From Linnemannia hyalina (lineage: Eukaryota > Mortierellomycota > Mortierellomycetes > Mortierellales > Mortierellaceae), in the NCBI GenBank assembly GCA_019671135.1, contig JAHRHY010000026.1:558001-622000 (forward strand): DNA of 64,000 bases, given 5' to 3'. Made by a program: the position numbers and the translations under genes. Below the pieces are notes generated by a model. That model was not told the DNA's origin and searched no databases. It was given only the letters and a program-made list of their open reading frames with translations. Shown one piece after another: positions 32,540-41,809 of this stretch. Each line of letters opens with the position of its first letter. Positions within the stretch are counted from its first letter, which is position 1.

Positions 32540-34045
32540 AATTCGCGAATCTCGATGCGTGAAGGATGCTATTATACAAACGATAGCAAACAAAAAGAGA
32601 GTGAGAAAAAATAGTAAGCAAGGAGTTGCAATGGTCAGACATCCAGGGAAAAAAATGCGCAAAAAAAGTACCTCCTTGCTTGCTGCATTTTTTTTGGTGT
32701 GCAGCGATTGAGCCTTCAGTGGCGGTGGTGTTATACCCTGTAGCGGTAGCTGTAGCAGTGGCGGCGCTGCTGCTGGTGCTGGTGCTAGTGCTAGTGCTAG
32801 TGTTGGTGCTGGTGGATGCAAAGACGACGATGGGATTGATCAGTGGAGGCAAACAGAAGACCCTTCTTTTTCGAGGGCGATCTTGGCTCTGCTCGGTCCA
32901 TTGGGAAAATGAAAAATGAAAAATAGAAATTTGTGTATGTCCATTGATGCTTTGACTTCTGTGCTGCGATACTATTGTTTCTTTTGCTTTGATAGAAATA
33001 AGGGGGCAATGAACAAAAGACATGCCTTACGGATGTGCTCGTATAAATATTTCACGGCAGAGACGGAAAACCATATCTCGACATTGAGGTGGGTGTTGAA
33101 CTTGGTTGCCAGCCAAAGGTTGTGAGGCACGACCCAGCTATTGTCGATCTCTGTCGGGAGATTATCGGCCAGTTCTATTTGGTTACACCTTCCGGCACAG
33201 GCATCCAAGGTCGCCCTCTTAGTCCCAAAAGACCTGGCAAGATGTTCAAGGTGGCCGACAGGATTCCGGCCATCACACCCACACTTGGTGCACATGCGTC
33301 TGGAGGTGGGAACTGGCGTGCGCGTGTTCGTGATGCTGTTGGAGTCGCAGACGTTGGCGTTGGAATTAGTACCGCTAGTGCTGGTGGTACTGGTGGTGCT
33401 GGTGGTGCTGGTGGTAATGGTGGTGCTGGTGGTAATGGTGGTGGATGATGGTGCCGCTTCCGATTCCTCATCAGTCTCCTCTTCAACAATCATTCGCCGT
33501 CGCTTGTCCAACTTAACCGAGGTTGTCCCAACAATGGGCGGGCGATCGCTATTGATGGTGCCGTTTTGGTAGGCATCGTAAATGTCTATTGAAAAGACAT
33601 TGTCAAATTGCCATTCGTCAGCAAATCACTCAGGACGTCAATGAAATCATTGTCGTCATTGAATCCATAGTCTTTGTCCGTGTCCTGACCAGTGACAGGG
33701 ACGGCGATAGTAGGTGTATTGTTGCTAGAGACGTTTTTTGCAACCTGCTTCTGCTCCTGCTTCTGCCTCTGCTCCTGCTCCTGCTTCTGGTCTTGAGTTG
33801 AGTTGGTCCTGAAAAAGACCCTTAATCGACGTCCACTTACCTTTGAAGTTGGCGTTGGGGTGGGGAACAACAGTGGCAACCTTGGGCTTGAAACCCCGGA
33901 GGTGTGTATACGCATCCTCAAAATACGTAATGTTGTCGGGGACAGGGTCGTGAACAGGAGCCGTTGAGATCAAGACGCTTCTGCTGTCGATATCAGAGGT
34001 CATGTTGTTGACGGGGACATCAGGGGTTGGATCAGAGACATTCAC
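32540..34045 (-). pseudogene. Helitron RepHel N-terminal remains with simple-repeat insertions
   Basis: Minus-strand NSWVVPHNLWLATKFNTHLN, followed by WFSVSAVKYLYEHI (33140-33030), is the end of the Helitron Rep region. A preceding CTKCGCDGRNPVGHLEH is zinc-knuckle-like. Farther upstream (34045-33730) is unassigned sequence with FEDAYTHLRGFKPKVATVV. I do not find the HUH motif or the catalytic tyrosines. Two GGTGCT/GGT-type repeat tracts (about 32755-32815 and 33370-33446) seem to have expanded inside. The rolling-circle nuclease is therefore missing or destroyed. Confidence 0.6.
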
Positions 34046-34330
34046 GATAGTTGTATTGTCGTTCTACGTATCGTCTGTATTGCAGCGCCTGCGATTATTG
34101 AGAGTGGTGCGCCCTTTACAATGCGCTGCAGCAGCCGAACCAAGACCTTAGAGCTCAAAGAGGACTGTTACCTGCGATAAGTAGGAAACAGTACTAAAGG
34201 TCAGGGATGAACAGAAATGAACATAAATAACATAGTTGCATATAGACACTGACATAGACTTACTTTGGAGCAGCAGCAGAAGAACGGGTTCCGGTACGGG
34301 TATAAAGAGGCGTGGATGGTTTGCGCATGT

Positions 34331-35110
34331 TGAAGAGGATAAAACTTGAGACTGTAGAAGATATGTCAAAATATGGTCAAGGATTAATGAGAATCGATAC
34401 TGAGAATTATGAGACGCTTACCCTTTTCTAAAAGAGAAATAATACAACCTCTTCACTCTCCTTGTGCCACGACATACCGTTACCCTACTGTTCACTGACC
34501 ATGCTCAGTAGATTGGCGTCTGTGTTCTCTTCATTCTTGTTCTTCCTTGTGGTATGTGTGCTCGCGTCTTCGTGTTTGTCCATGCCAAGCTGAGTCCTCA
34601 TGTCTGTCCATGCTGAAAAGGATGGTGTATGGTCGAATATGTCAATGGAAAGAAAGAGAGGAATATTTTATTTCACACCTTAGAGGGGGTAATATGCGTA
34701 CGCAACCCACTCTGATAGTGACGTTCTCACTTTGGTGTTAACATCATGAGTCTGGTGCATTTTTTCAAAAAAAAAAAGGGCCAAGCTGCATCTTCATGTC
34801 TGTCCATGCCAAGCTGCATCCTCATGTCTGTCCAGTCCATGCTGCGTCTGCATTCTCATGTCTCATTTTGTCCATGCCATGCTGGCGGATGTCTTTTTTG
34901 TTTCTGGTGTCGTTTGTTGCTTGCTGTTGTTGCTATTGTTGTTTGTTGCTTTCTGTTGCAGTTTTTGTTGTTGTAAAAGAAAAGAAGGGGTGGGTTAAAA
35001 AAAAGGGGTGATGTTATCGATAACATGATGTCAAGCATGGAGACGCCACGCGGTTGTGCAATTATGCAATTACAGAAAATTTGTCTATATCATGTGATAA
35101 AGAGACATTG
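34331..35110. repeat. Imperfect 28-bp tandem repeat and spacer
   Basis: Around 34580-34900 the segment ccaagctgcatcctcatgtc, followed by tgtccatg, recurs at least four times with variations. Spacing is near 28 bp for the cluster at 34783-34870. No gene is seen. A perfect 16-bp palindrome, ATGTTATCGATAACAT, lies at 35011-35026, about 210 bp before the next gene. Confidence 0.65.
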
Positions 35111-35234
35111 ATTTTAATATATGAGAAGCCGATGTTTCTCCTTCTCCAGGACAACAACTGACTGCAACCTTGATTCCCGATCACACCTCTCCCGACCGCA
35201 ACAACAACAATAACGGCTCCTTTTTAGACCAATC

Positions 35235-35627
35235 ATGCAGATCAAGACCCTCCACACAATCATGGCCCTTTTGCTTACCACGTTCGTCTCGGCTCTGCCC
35301 ATTGGAAACGACAACGGGATCAACACAGTCAATGGCAACGGTGCCCAGCAAATTTATGGAAATCAAAAGACTTCAGAGGATATGAGTCCGCAACTGGGAT
35401 TGGTTCAGGGGACCTTGAACAAGCTCTGTATTGGTTTACCAGCGAAAATCAACGCGCAGTCTCTTGTGGCGCTGGTGAACGTCGGCGTACAGGATATCAA
35501 CGTCCTCTCGAATCCACAGAATCAACAGTGTACAGAGAATAGTACGCAAGCCAAGGGCGATGAACCGCTTTCCCATATACTAGACAACATTCCTGTCCTT
35601 TCAGGAAATGGTAGTCTCGGGTCCTGA
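35235..35627 (+). CDS. Small secreted protein (130 aa)
   Basis: ATG at 35235 opens a signal peptide (MQIKTLHTIMALLLTTFVSA). The mature part starts near LPIGNDNG and is rich in Asn/Gly/Gln. Two cysteines (in KLCIGLP and QQCTENS) could pair. The middle, NAQSLVALVNVGVQDINVL, is hydrophobic. An AATAAA lies at 35671, 44 bp after the stop. There is no intron, no known domain and no carbohydrate-binding motif. A TATA-like ttaatatatg lies near 35114. It is a secreted protein of unknown role. Confidence 0.6.
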   Translation: MQIKTLHTIMALLLTTFVSALPIGNDNGINTVNGNGAQQIYGNQKTSEDMSPQLGLVQGTLNKLCIGLPAKINAQSLVALVNVGVQDINVLSNPQNQQCTENSTQAKGDEPLSHILDNIPVLSGNGSLGS

Positions 35628-36430
35628 AACAACTAATAGTCACATTCCGCACAGGAAAGCACAAGTTGGCAATAAAGTCCATTCCTCTTCACCAGAAACT
35701 ATTTAGCCCTAGTATAATAGTATCCATGCTAGCAAATATTAAACATGATCGTGCTCAGCAGGGTAACCTTTTTTCACATATTTGTTCGCGTGCACCTGTT
35801 TGCTCTGTCTTCATTCCTGGCCGTTATCCTTCTTTACATCTCCACTCAATTGCATTGACCACGTCGAAATTCAACTCCATGCTTAGGAACATCCAAAATC
35901 ATAAACCATGATGTATGGTGCCGTTCTTGGGACACTTCCGATGTCTGGTCCTACGAAAAGGCCAATACTTCACAATATTCCAGCTCCATAAGCAGACTCG
36001 AACATCCTGGTATTTTTTGACACACTCCTCTCCTTCATCGCTTCACTTTGATGTAATCGAATCTAGACGGGGCGGACGGGGATTGGCCTTCCAGTTCTGG
36101 AGGACTAACGCAAAGGCAAAGGCAGGACAAGGGCGTCAGTCTCTTGAGTTAAGGGGTACCAAAAGACGGATAATGATGTTGCAAAAAGATGTGGTGGCTA
36201 GGCAGCGGCGGTAACGCCTTAGATTAGCAGTCATATTCTTTAGTAGACATAGTACTAGTAGTGCGCCGGGCCCTCTTGTCTGCTCTTTGTCCTTTTGCAC
36301 ACCACTTCTTGGACAAGAGCAGTACTAACAAGAGTTTCGCTGGCGCGCTGCAGTATATCGTTTGGTGTGATTCTTAGCATGAAGGCTAGCGGAAAGTGGC
36401 CGCTGTAGGGACGTTTCGCAATCCGAAGAT
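35628..36430. other. No gene recognised
   Basis: After the polyadenylation signal, only short open stretches are seen. Partly complementary segments (ctcttgtctgct and agcagtactaacaagag) lie at about 36270-36335 but do not form a convincing long hairpin. Confidence 0.35.
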
Positions 36431-36925
36431 ACATGTAAAGTGCTCAACAAGAGTGTTTCAACTTTTAGTGGATTCTGGTTTTTTTTGAAATGCTTATTCA
36501 TCTTCTCACCATTCACCTCCAGGATGCCTATTTATAGTTCTTGTGCGTCCTGTGCATGTTCAAGCACAAGTCTGAGCCATTTCGGATATGACGTCACGGT
36601 AACGATTTTTCTTGAATTTTGCATGCTAGATGAAACACTTTCGTTAAAAAGCTGCATCACTTACATCCTTACTTTTTCCATCCATCCTCTTACACTTCCC
36701 TTCATCATTTATCTTTCATCTACTCTCCCCAGCACCAAACACAATGCCACAAGCAGAAAACAACAATAAAAAAAAACACGCCTATATCCCCTACAAAAAA
36801 ACACAATGTTATCCAGCAATTGATTTGAGGACATTCAGTTCGAGAGGTCAGGGAATCTCTTAGGATCTCGATCGCAACAGCAAGCAGGATCAGGAAAGAA
36901 GTCAAGAAGAACATTCCACCGATGT
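36431..36925 (+). mobile_element. 5' remnant of a Tc1/mariner element
   Basis: It begins with aaagtgctcaacaag and a T-run followed by gaaatgcttattcatc. These match the ends of the Tc1 element at 50908. The segment tttcggatatgacgtca and a later coding trace (acaatgccacaagcagaaaa, then decayed helix-turn-helix sequence) also match 51040-51400. Coding sequence is full of stops. Only the first 500 bp remain. Confidence 0.65.
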
Positions 36926-37030
36926 CTTCTGTATATAACTGCTTTCAATTTATCTGTAAAAAGTGTATTGAGCTTGCGGTATAAAAAAACAGCCCAATGC
37001 ATGCTAAACCCTTGTAAAGTTATGCATATA

Positions 37031-37250
37031 AAGTGCTCCAGTCAGTTAATCAACCAAAACGCGATTTCGACGTTTTTTTTTTGAAATGCTCATTCATCAA
37101 TGTTCTGATTAGACTCCAGATTCCTGTTTTTCATTCTCTTGATTCGTAACCTCATTCATCACCAGTTTCCTTTTTTTGCATGAACCGACATTGTATCATC
37201 GTCGGAATTGAAATGCTTGATCTTGATCAATTAATTGGATCGCATGTAGT
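37031..37250. mobile_element. MITE with Tc1-like inverted ends
   Basis: Starts aagtgctccagtcagttaat and ends tgatcaattaattggatcgc, which are imperfect inverted repeats. The internal sequence (T-run, gaaatgctcattcatc, tcattctcttgattcgtaac, gtcggaattgaaatgc) recurs at 56776-56960. It has no coding capacity. It is probably a non-autonomous derivative of the Tc1 family at 36431 and 50908. Confidence 0.65.
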
Positions 37251-37280
37251 GTCGAATGATTTCCATGTAAAAATTTACAT

Positions 37281-37900
37281 GTGTTAGCAGTGACTGAGTG
37301 GCAGGACTGCCTTAACAACAGCACCACTTTCCTCGATTACATGTTAATACTCACGGACGCACTTGCACACCACACCTATGGCAACATGCGCAATGCCGCC
37401 GCCCTCTCCTCATTCCTTCCTTGGGCACCTCCTACCTTCCTACCACCGCTTCGTCGTCCACCTCGCCTCAGGACTTCCATGAGCATTTGCACCACAGTCA
37501 ATGATATGGAAGTTTCACTGGGTTATAACCATAGCCAACACATTCGTCAAAAGTTGTGGCTGATCCGCCTTAACAGCGCCAACTTCGCCCATCTGGCGTT
37601 CGAATATATGAACCTGACAGCATCTCAAGCACTCCGCCACCCTGTAGGGTGGTCTCACAACTGTACCTCCTCAGGGCTCTACGTGCCTCTGCTCAGTGTG
37701 GTATGTTATCCCCTTGCTCCCAATCAACACTCGAGACATTTTTCCTGATCTGCCCCCGCTTCCTATCTGTTGAATGGATGCCTCCAGACCTGGCCATCTT
37801 GGTTAGAGTTGGACAGCATACGTCTCAGTATAATCTACTGAAGACCAAGCCATTGGTGATACTACATCTCTCGCCTCGGCAAGCAGGAGATTATTAAGCA
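37281..37900 (+). pseudogene. LINE-like C-terminal fragment
   Basis: An open frame of 155 residues from 37281 gives way near 37700 to another frame with CSQSTLETFFLICPRF. This resembles the zinc-knuckle-like H/C end of LINE ORF2 proteins (ET...FL.CPR). Other parts (WLIRLNSANFAHLAFEYMN) are only weakly suggestive. The rest of the element is absent. The call is tentative. Confidence 0.3.
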
Positions 37901-38491
37901 CAGTTGACAGCGAAGTGATACCACTCTGCGTGCATGCAGTTCGACCCGCGTTTCATCCATTCCATATTCATACTGCCCATCACCTCTACTTCAGTATGAT
38001 ACAAATGGTGACAGACCGGCTCTTATCCCCATAGGCAAACACGTACAGAGTGGGTAAACAGACAAATAAAAACCGTTTATCTATAGTATAATTGATTTGA
38101 CTCTAAAATCTTACCAGCATCCCAATTATGATGCTATATCCTATGTCGCGTTCTAAACTAGGGTTAGGTCAGACCAGTCGACTCTTGGCTCGATCGATCG
38201 ACTCTTGACTTGCTTGGTCGACCCTTAGCACAATCAATCAGCCCTAGTCAAACACGAAAGTTGCCCAAAGGTGTTGTTAGTTAATTACCTCCGAATTTGA
38301 CGTAAGATACACACACATATATATACATAGCCCATAAAGTCCTTACCTAGTACTCAAATAACACTCTGTTAACACCCTGAAAAATCACTTTCTGACATCT
38401 ATCCCCTTATCCTCTGCTTGCACGCCTTCATCCAACTCAGACCTTGGGAAAAGACCAACCCTGCCTCAGCCCTGTCAAGCTTCGCGACACC
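37901..38491. repeat. Spacer with dispersed gtcgactcttggc repeat
   Basis: Non-coding. At about 38165-38235 the words agaccagtcgactcttggct, cgatcgatcgactcttgact and cttggtcgacccttagc form about three degenerate 22-bp units. A related segment lies at 285-345. The spacer ends just beyond the 3' end of the astacin gene. Confidence 0.55.
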
Positions 38492-39250
38492 CTACACGTT
38501 GGAACAGAGAATGGGCTTTCTATCCTTGGTTCCATTGCGGTTGTTGCTGTTGTTGTTGTTGACGATAGTGTTAAATTTGCGCGCTGGGCATTTGTACATC
38601 CGTCTGATAGCGAGCACATCGCTCTGGGTGAAGTCGTCTCCGGTCCCGATCCTGCTGTAGTCGACATTTGGGATCTTTGAGGTGAAACCGGGTCGATTGT
38701 TGATGGACCAGCTCGGATGACGGTAGGAGTAGTGCATGATCGAGTAAATGTCGTAGTCTGTATATTTCCCGATGTCTCTGGAGGATTCTTTTGTAAACTG
38801 ACTCTGCCAGCTATCCACGATGTTCCCCCAGTGTATAGTGATGTAGTTGTCGCGATCTGGTCGTTTCTGTGTATGAATGAGTCCTGCAGCATGGAGAAAT
38901 TCGTGGATCACGGTTCCTCGATAAACGCAACCGTTGACTGACAGCGATAAAGCTTGACCGCCACCAACTCTGCCGATCATGCTAAAGCACCCTCCGCCAT
39001 TAAAAACGTTGATATAGTCGCGATCGCCGGCTCTTCTTGGCTGAAGCGGGAGACAGTCGCCCAAAACTTGGTTCCATCTCTCAATGCCGCGCAGTACAGT
39101 CTGTCGTGCTTGCTGAGGATAGTTCGGATCGAAACTGTACGCCATTCGACGTACTCCGTTGACTCTCCAGCGCAAATTTTCGTTGAGTACGCCTTGCGCT
39201 GCGGCAAAACCAATCAATACGCAGACCAATAGAAATCTTGCAAGCATCAT
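38492..39250 (-). CDS. Secreted astacin-type metalloprotease (peptidase family M12A, 252 aa)
   Basis: The zinc-binding motif HEFLHAAGLIH (His116, Glu117, His120, His126) and the Met-turn SIMHY (residues 170-174, with the astacin tyrosine) are intact. The protein would cleave peptides outside the cell. The signal peptide is MMLARFLLVCVLIGFAAAQ. A pro-region is almost absent: RWRVNGVRRMAYSF, the usual start of the catalytic domain, begins about residue 28. Cysteines in GDCLP, GGCFS, NGCVY and YKCPA can form the family disulfides. The tail is Asn-rich with one more Cys. ATG at 39250 is chosen because the frame upstream is a probable intron end (TATTTTAG). A 5'-UTR intron (donor GTGAGT near 39454) fits. 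The next gene does not overlap. Confidence 0.85.
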   Translation of the reverse strand: MMLARFLLVCVLIGFAAAQGVLNENLRWRVNGVRRMAYSFDPNYPQQARQTVLRGIERWNQVLGDCLPLQPRRAGDRDYINVFNGGGCFSMIGRVGGGQALSLSVNGCVYRGTVIHEFLHAAGLIHTQKRPDRDNYITIHWGNIVDSWQSQFTKESSRDIGKYTDYDIYSIMHYSYRHPSWSINNRPGFTSKIPNVDYSRIGTGDDFTQSDVLAIRRMYKCPARKFNTIVNNNNSNNRNGTKDRKPILCSNV

Positions 39251-39496
39251 GGACGGCAGGTACAGCAAACTAAAATACTGTTATATTAGACGATCGAGCG
39301 GCGACAGTTGTTGGTAGTGACAGAGTCATGGCATGAAGAAGAGGAGATATTAAGGCGCCCGGTTAGCCTTTTGCAGTAAGATGTTATTGTATCATAGCAT
39401 CTAACACAAGTACAGCAAAGGTTCCAGCATCCAAGAATTGTGATCACTCACATTGATAGCCTTGCGTGTTCTAGTGAAAAGGACAGAAAAGACGAT

Positions 39497-39582
39497 TGAA
39501 GAAGAGCAGATGTAATGAAGAAGAGTAGGTGTAGTGAAGAAGAGTAGTTGTAGTGAAGGAGAGTAGGTGTAGTGAAGAAGGG
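39497..39582. repeat. 18-bp minisatellite in the astacin leader
   Basis: About five copies of a unit like gtgtagtgaagaagagta, with small variations, lie in a row. They are between the TATA box (39632-39639) and the probable leader intron, so they would be transcribed into the 5' UTR as CU-rich RNA. Confidence 0.85.
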
Positions 39583-39631
39583 ACTCTAGGCTGAAGTGAA
39601 TTGATGAGAAAAAAGAAAAAGTTGCAGCCAG

Positions 39632-39639
39632 CTTTTATA
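39632..39639 (-). promoter_or_regulatory. TATA box of the astacin gene
   Basis: TATAAAAG on the minus strand, followed on that strand by CTGGCTGCAACTTTTTC and the CT-rich minisatellite. It is 380 bp from the ATG because of the leader intron. A second AT-rich TATATATGATG lies just upstream. Confidence 0.5.
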
Positions 39640-39659
39640 GAGCGACCATCATATATATT

Positions 39660-41396
39660 GCGGGGGCTTATGCAAAGATATCTTCTATGAGTAGAGGTAA
39701 GTGTTGCGCAGGAGATGTATACATGGTCGGAATCCAGCTTTTTGAAGAAGGCTAGCGTGTATCATCGATTCCGTGCTAGGATGGCACACAGATCACGATG
39801 ACCGTTGGAGAAGCTCAAGTATTCGTATACAATTATAAAATACACGGGGCTGGAGGTACATTAATCAACAAATGGTTATAAACACAGAATAAGCACTGTC
39901 CTTTGTCTTTTGAATGGGACACATGGTACCCTTTTTAATATACCCTAAACCATCGCGGTAACTTCGTGTTTCAAGACGCGGCAGTGAGCATAGGCGCCAG
40001 CAGAAAGAGGGACACAAGTAAGCACATTTGGGGGATGTGTTAACTAATCTATGCACAATTTTCATATGCAGGGTAATATACGCCCCCTTTTCTCAAATTT
40101 GAGAGATGACAACTCCGCCCATACGGATGCTAGGATACCTTAAGGAGGTTACAGAATAATCGGTAACTCCGCAAATCAAAGCCGTTTGAAGTCTGCAAGA
40201 AAACCTGGTAAACGATATAATACCCAAACTATCCTTCGCTTTTCACCATCACTACAGAAAACAGCTAAGGACCTATATTCCAAGTTACTTTCGAACAAGA
40301 ATAGTGGCCACGGCTTCGGTCGGGGTATCTTCGTTTTTTTTCTTTGTTTCGACCAATTTTTTCAATTGCATAACTCAAAGGGACCATCCGTGGCAGTGCC
40401 GCGGTCATCCTCTTTAACGCGACCTACTTTATGACCTTCCAACTCTGTTTTTATTGAGGCGTTCTGCTTGCAGATAATCCCTGCTTTGACCACCACTTTT
40501 GCCACTTGGGGTAGAGTACCATCATTCAAATCCCTGGATGAAGAAAGTATGGTGATTGAACGCAGCGAGTTCTCCATTCGATCGAGCACTAGAAAGCGCG
40601 CATGAGCATCGGCTAACGATTACAGCCTGATATCTTTGCACGCAACTGAGGGAGCGACTTGAACCGTATGATTTTGTATGGAAGGTGCCAAGATCGGCTT
40701 GAGCAAAATCACGCCTCATCTAATACATGACAAACTATTATCACCCTTCTCCTCTCCTTCCAGAGCCCACCCTTTTCCTGGTATTCCACTGTGACCCTTT
40801 CCCCCCCTCCCTCCCTTTTTTTTGAGATCAATTTACACAAAAATGGTCTATCGAACTGCACCCATGCTCGTTTCCTACCTAAGCCCTGTGAAAAATATAT
40901 TGGTTCCTGAAAAATGTCCATACATGTTTGCTGTATGTATCACTTTGGCCAAAATGACAATGAATCAAATGGAAACCACATGCCTACGATTATGATACGT
41001 TTGGGCTACACTAGGCAGATATCACTACAATGGACATACATGTACCTCATCATGAGTAACAGCCTGTCTGTTCTGCGAAATTGCAATTGAATGAATGAGA
41101 GAGCGTCGATAATACGGCGAGAATATGTCGACAACGTAGTTCAGTGAAATACGGCAACAGTACATTGATATTATCCCAATCCAAGGGTGATCGCACGACA
41201 GTCGCTCTCATCGAAGACCTCCATTAGATAGTATGTCTTCCTAACACCCAAGGGCAAGAGGCAGTGGTACCAAGAAATCTCTCACAGGGAACTACAGGCA
41301 TAAAAGAAGCGAGATGCTGAAAATCAAGAGGCTGCTGGAAAATAAGGGCTGGTCAGAAACAAGGGCACCCAGATGAAGATAGTGATGCTAGGAAAT
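39660..41396. other. Long region without a gene
   Basis: No convincing coding frame. At about 40294-40325, minus-strand CCACTATTCTTG preceded by a degenerate GC hairpin (CCGACCGAAGCCGTGG) resembles a worn Helitron 3' end like those at 27514 and 30353. A C-run then T-run (ccccccctccctccc...) lies at 40801-40824. Otherwise nothing is recognised. Confidence 0.35.
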
Positions 41397-41555
41397 AAAG
41401 GTACAAGAGTACAAAAACATTAAGGTACAATATCAAGGTACAACACCAAGGTACATCTTAATGTACAATGTTAAGGTAAAATATCAATGGACATAATCAA
41501 GATACAACATGAAGGTACAACATAAAGGTATTACATAAAGGTACAACACCAAGAG
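41397..41555. repeat. Degenerate aaggtacaacat tandem repeat
   Basis: About a dozen diverged copies of aaggtacaa(c/t)a(t/c) with a period near 13-14 bp fill this stretch. It is a minisatellite with no coding content. Confidence 0.8.
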
Positions 41556-41809
41556 GTAACAATAGCAATCAATGGTACAAAACAGCATCAAAGGACAACA
41601 AACGATGAAGAAGGAGGGATGGTCAGACTTTGGAAAGGATGACGACATATTACGTGACCGTAGAGCTATTGTTCGGTTTCCGAGAAATTTCTTTCGACGC
41701 GCATTTATCAACCTTCTTCGGTCGCGGAAACATGCACATTGTATGATCTTGAGAAGGGATAGCTAGTTTATTGTATCCAAGTGTTCATGGCGCGGTAGCT
41801 TTTCGATCC
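41556..41809. other. Short spacer, no gene
   Basis: Mixed sequence between the minisatellite and the 3' end of the minus-strand nuclease-like pseudogene. No feature is seen. Confidence 0.3.

Larger units (their letters stand above)
30353..34330 (-). mobile_element. Helitron, minus strand, decayed
   Basis: The 3' end on the minus strand is a perfect hairpin, CCGCGGCGTAGCCGCGG, about ten bases before CTAG (30356-30353), with T next to it, as in Helitrons. Inside, on the same strand, lie Helitron-specific linker and Pif1 helicase sequence. The left limit near 34330 is set by an ATG and first-exon-like segment (MRKPSTPLYTRTGTRSS, donor GTAAGT at about 34265). I could not identify the 5' TC end. 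The element is interrupted by simple repeats and frame breaks. Confidence 0.8.

Noticed and set aside
33089..33572. Gly/Ala- and Val/Leu-rich ORFs around 33.4 kb
   Set aside because: They translate a GGT-type simple repeat inside the Helitron remains. The opposite strand has the real Rep-region homology.
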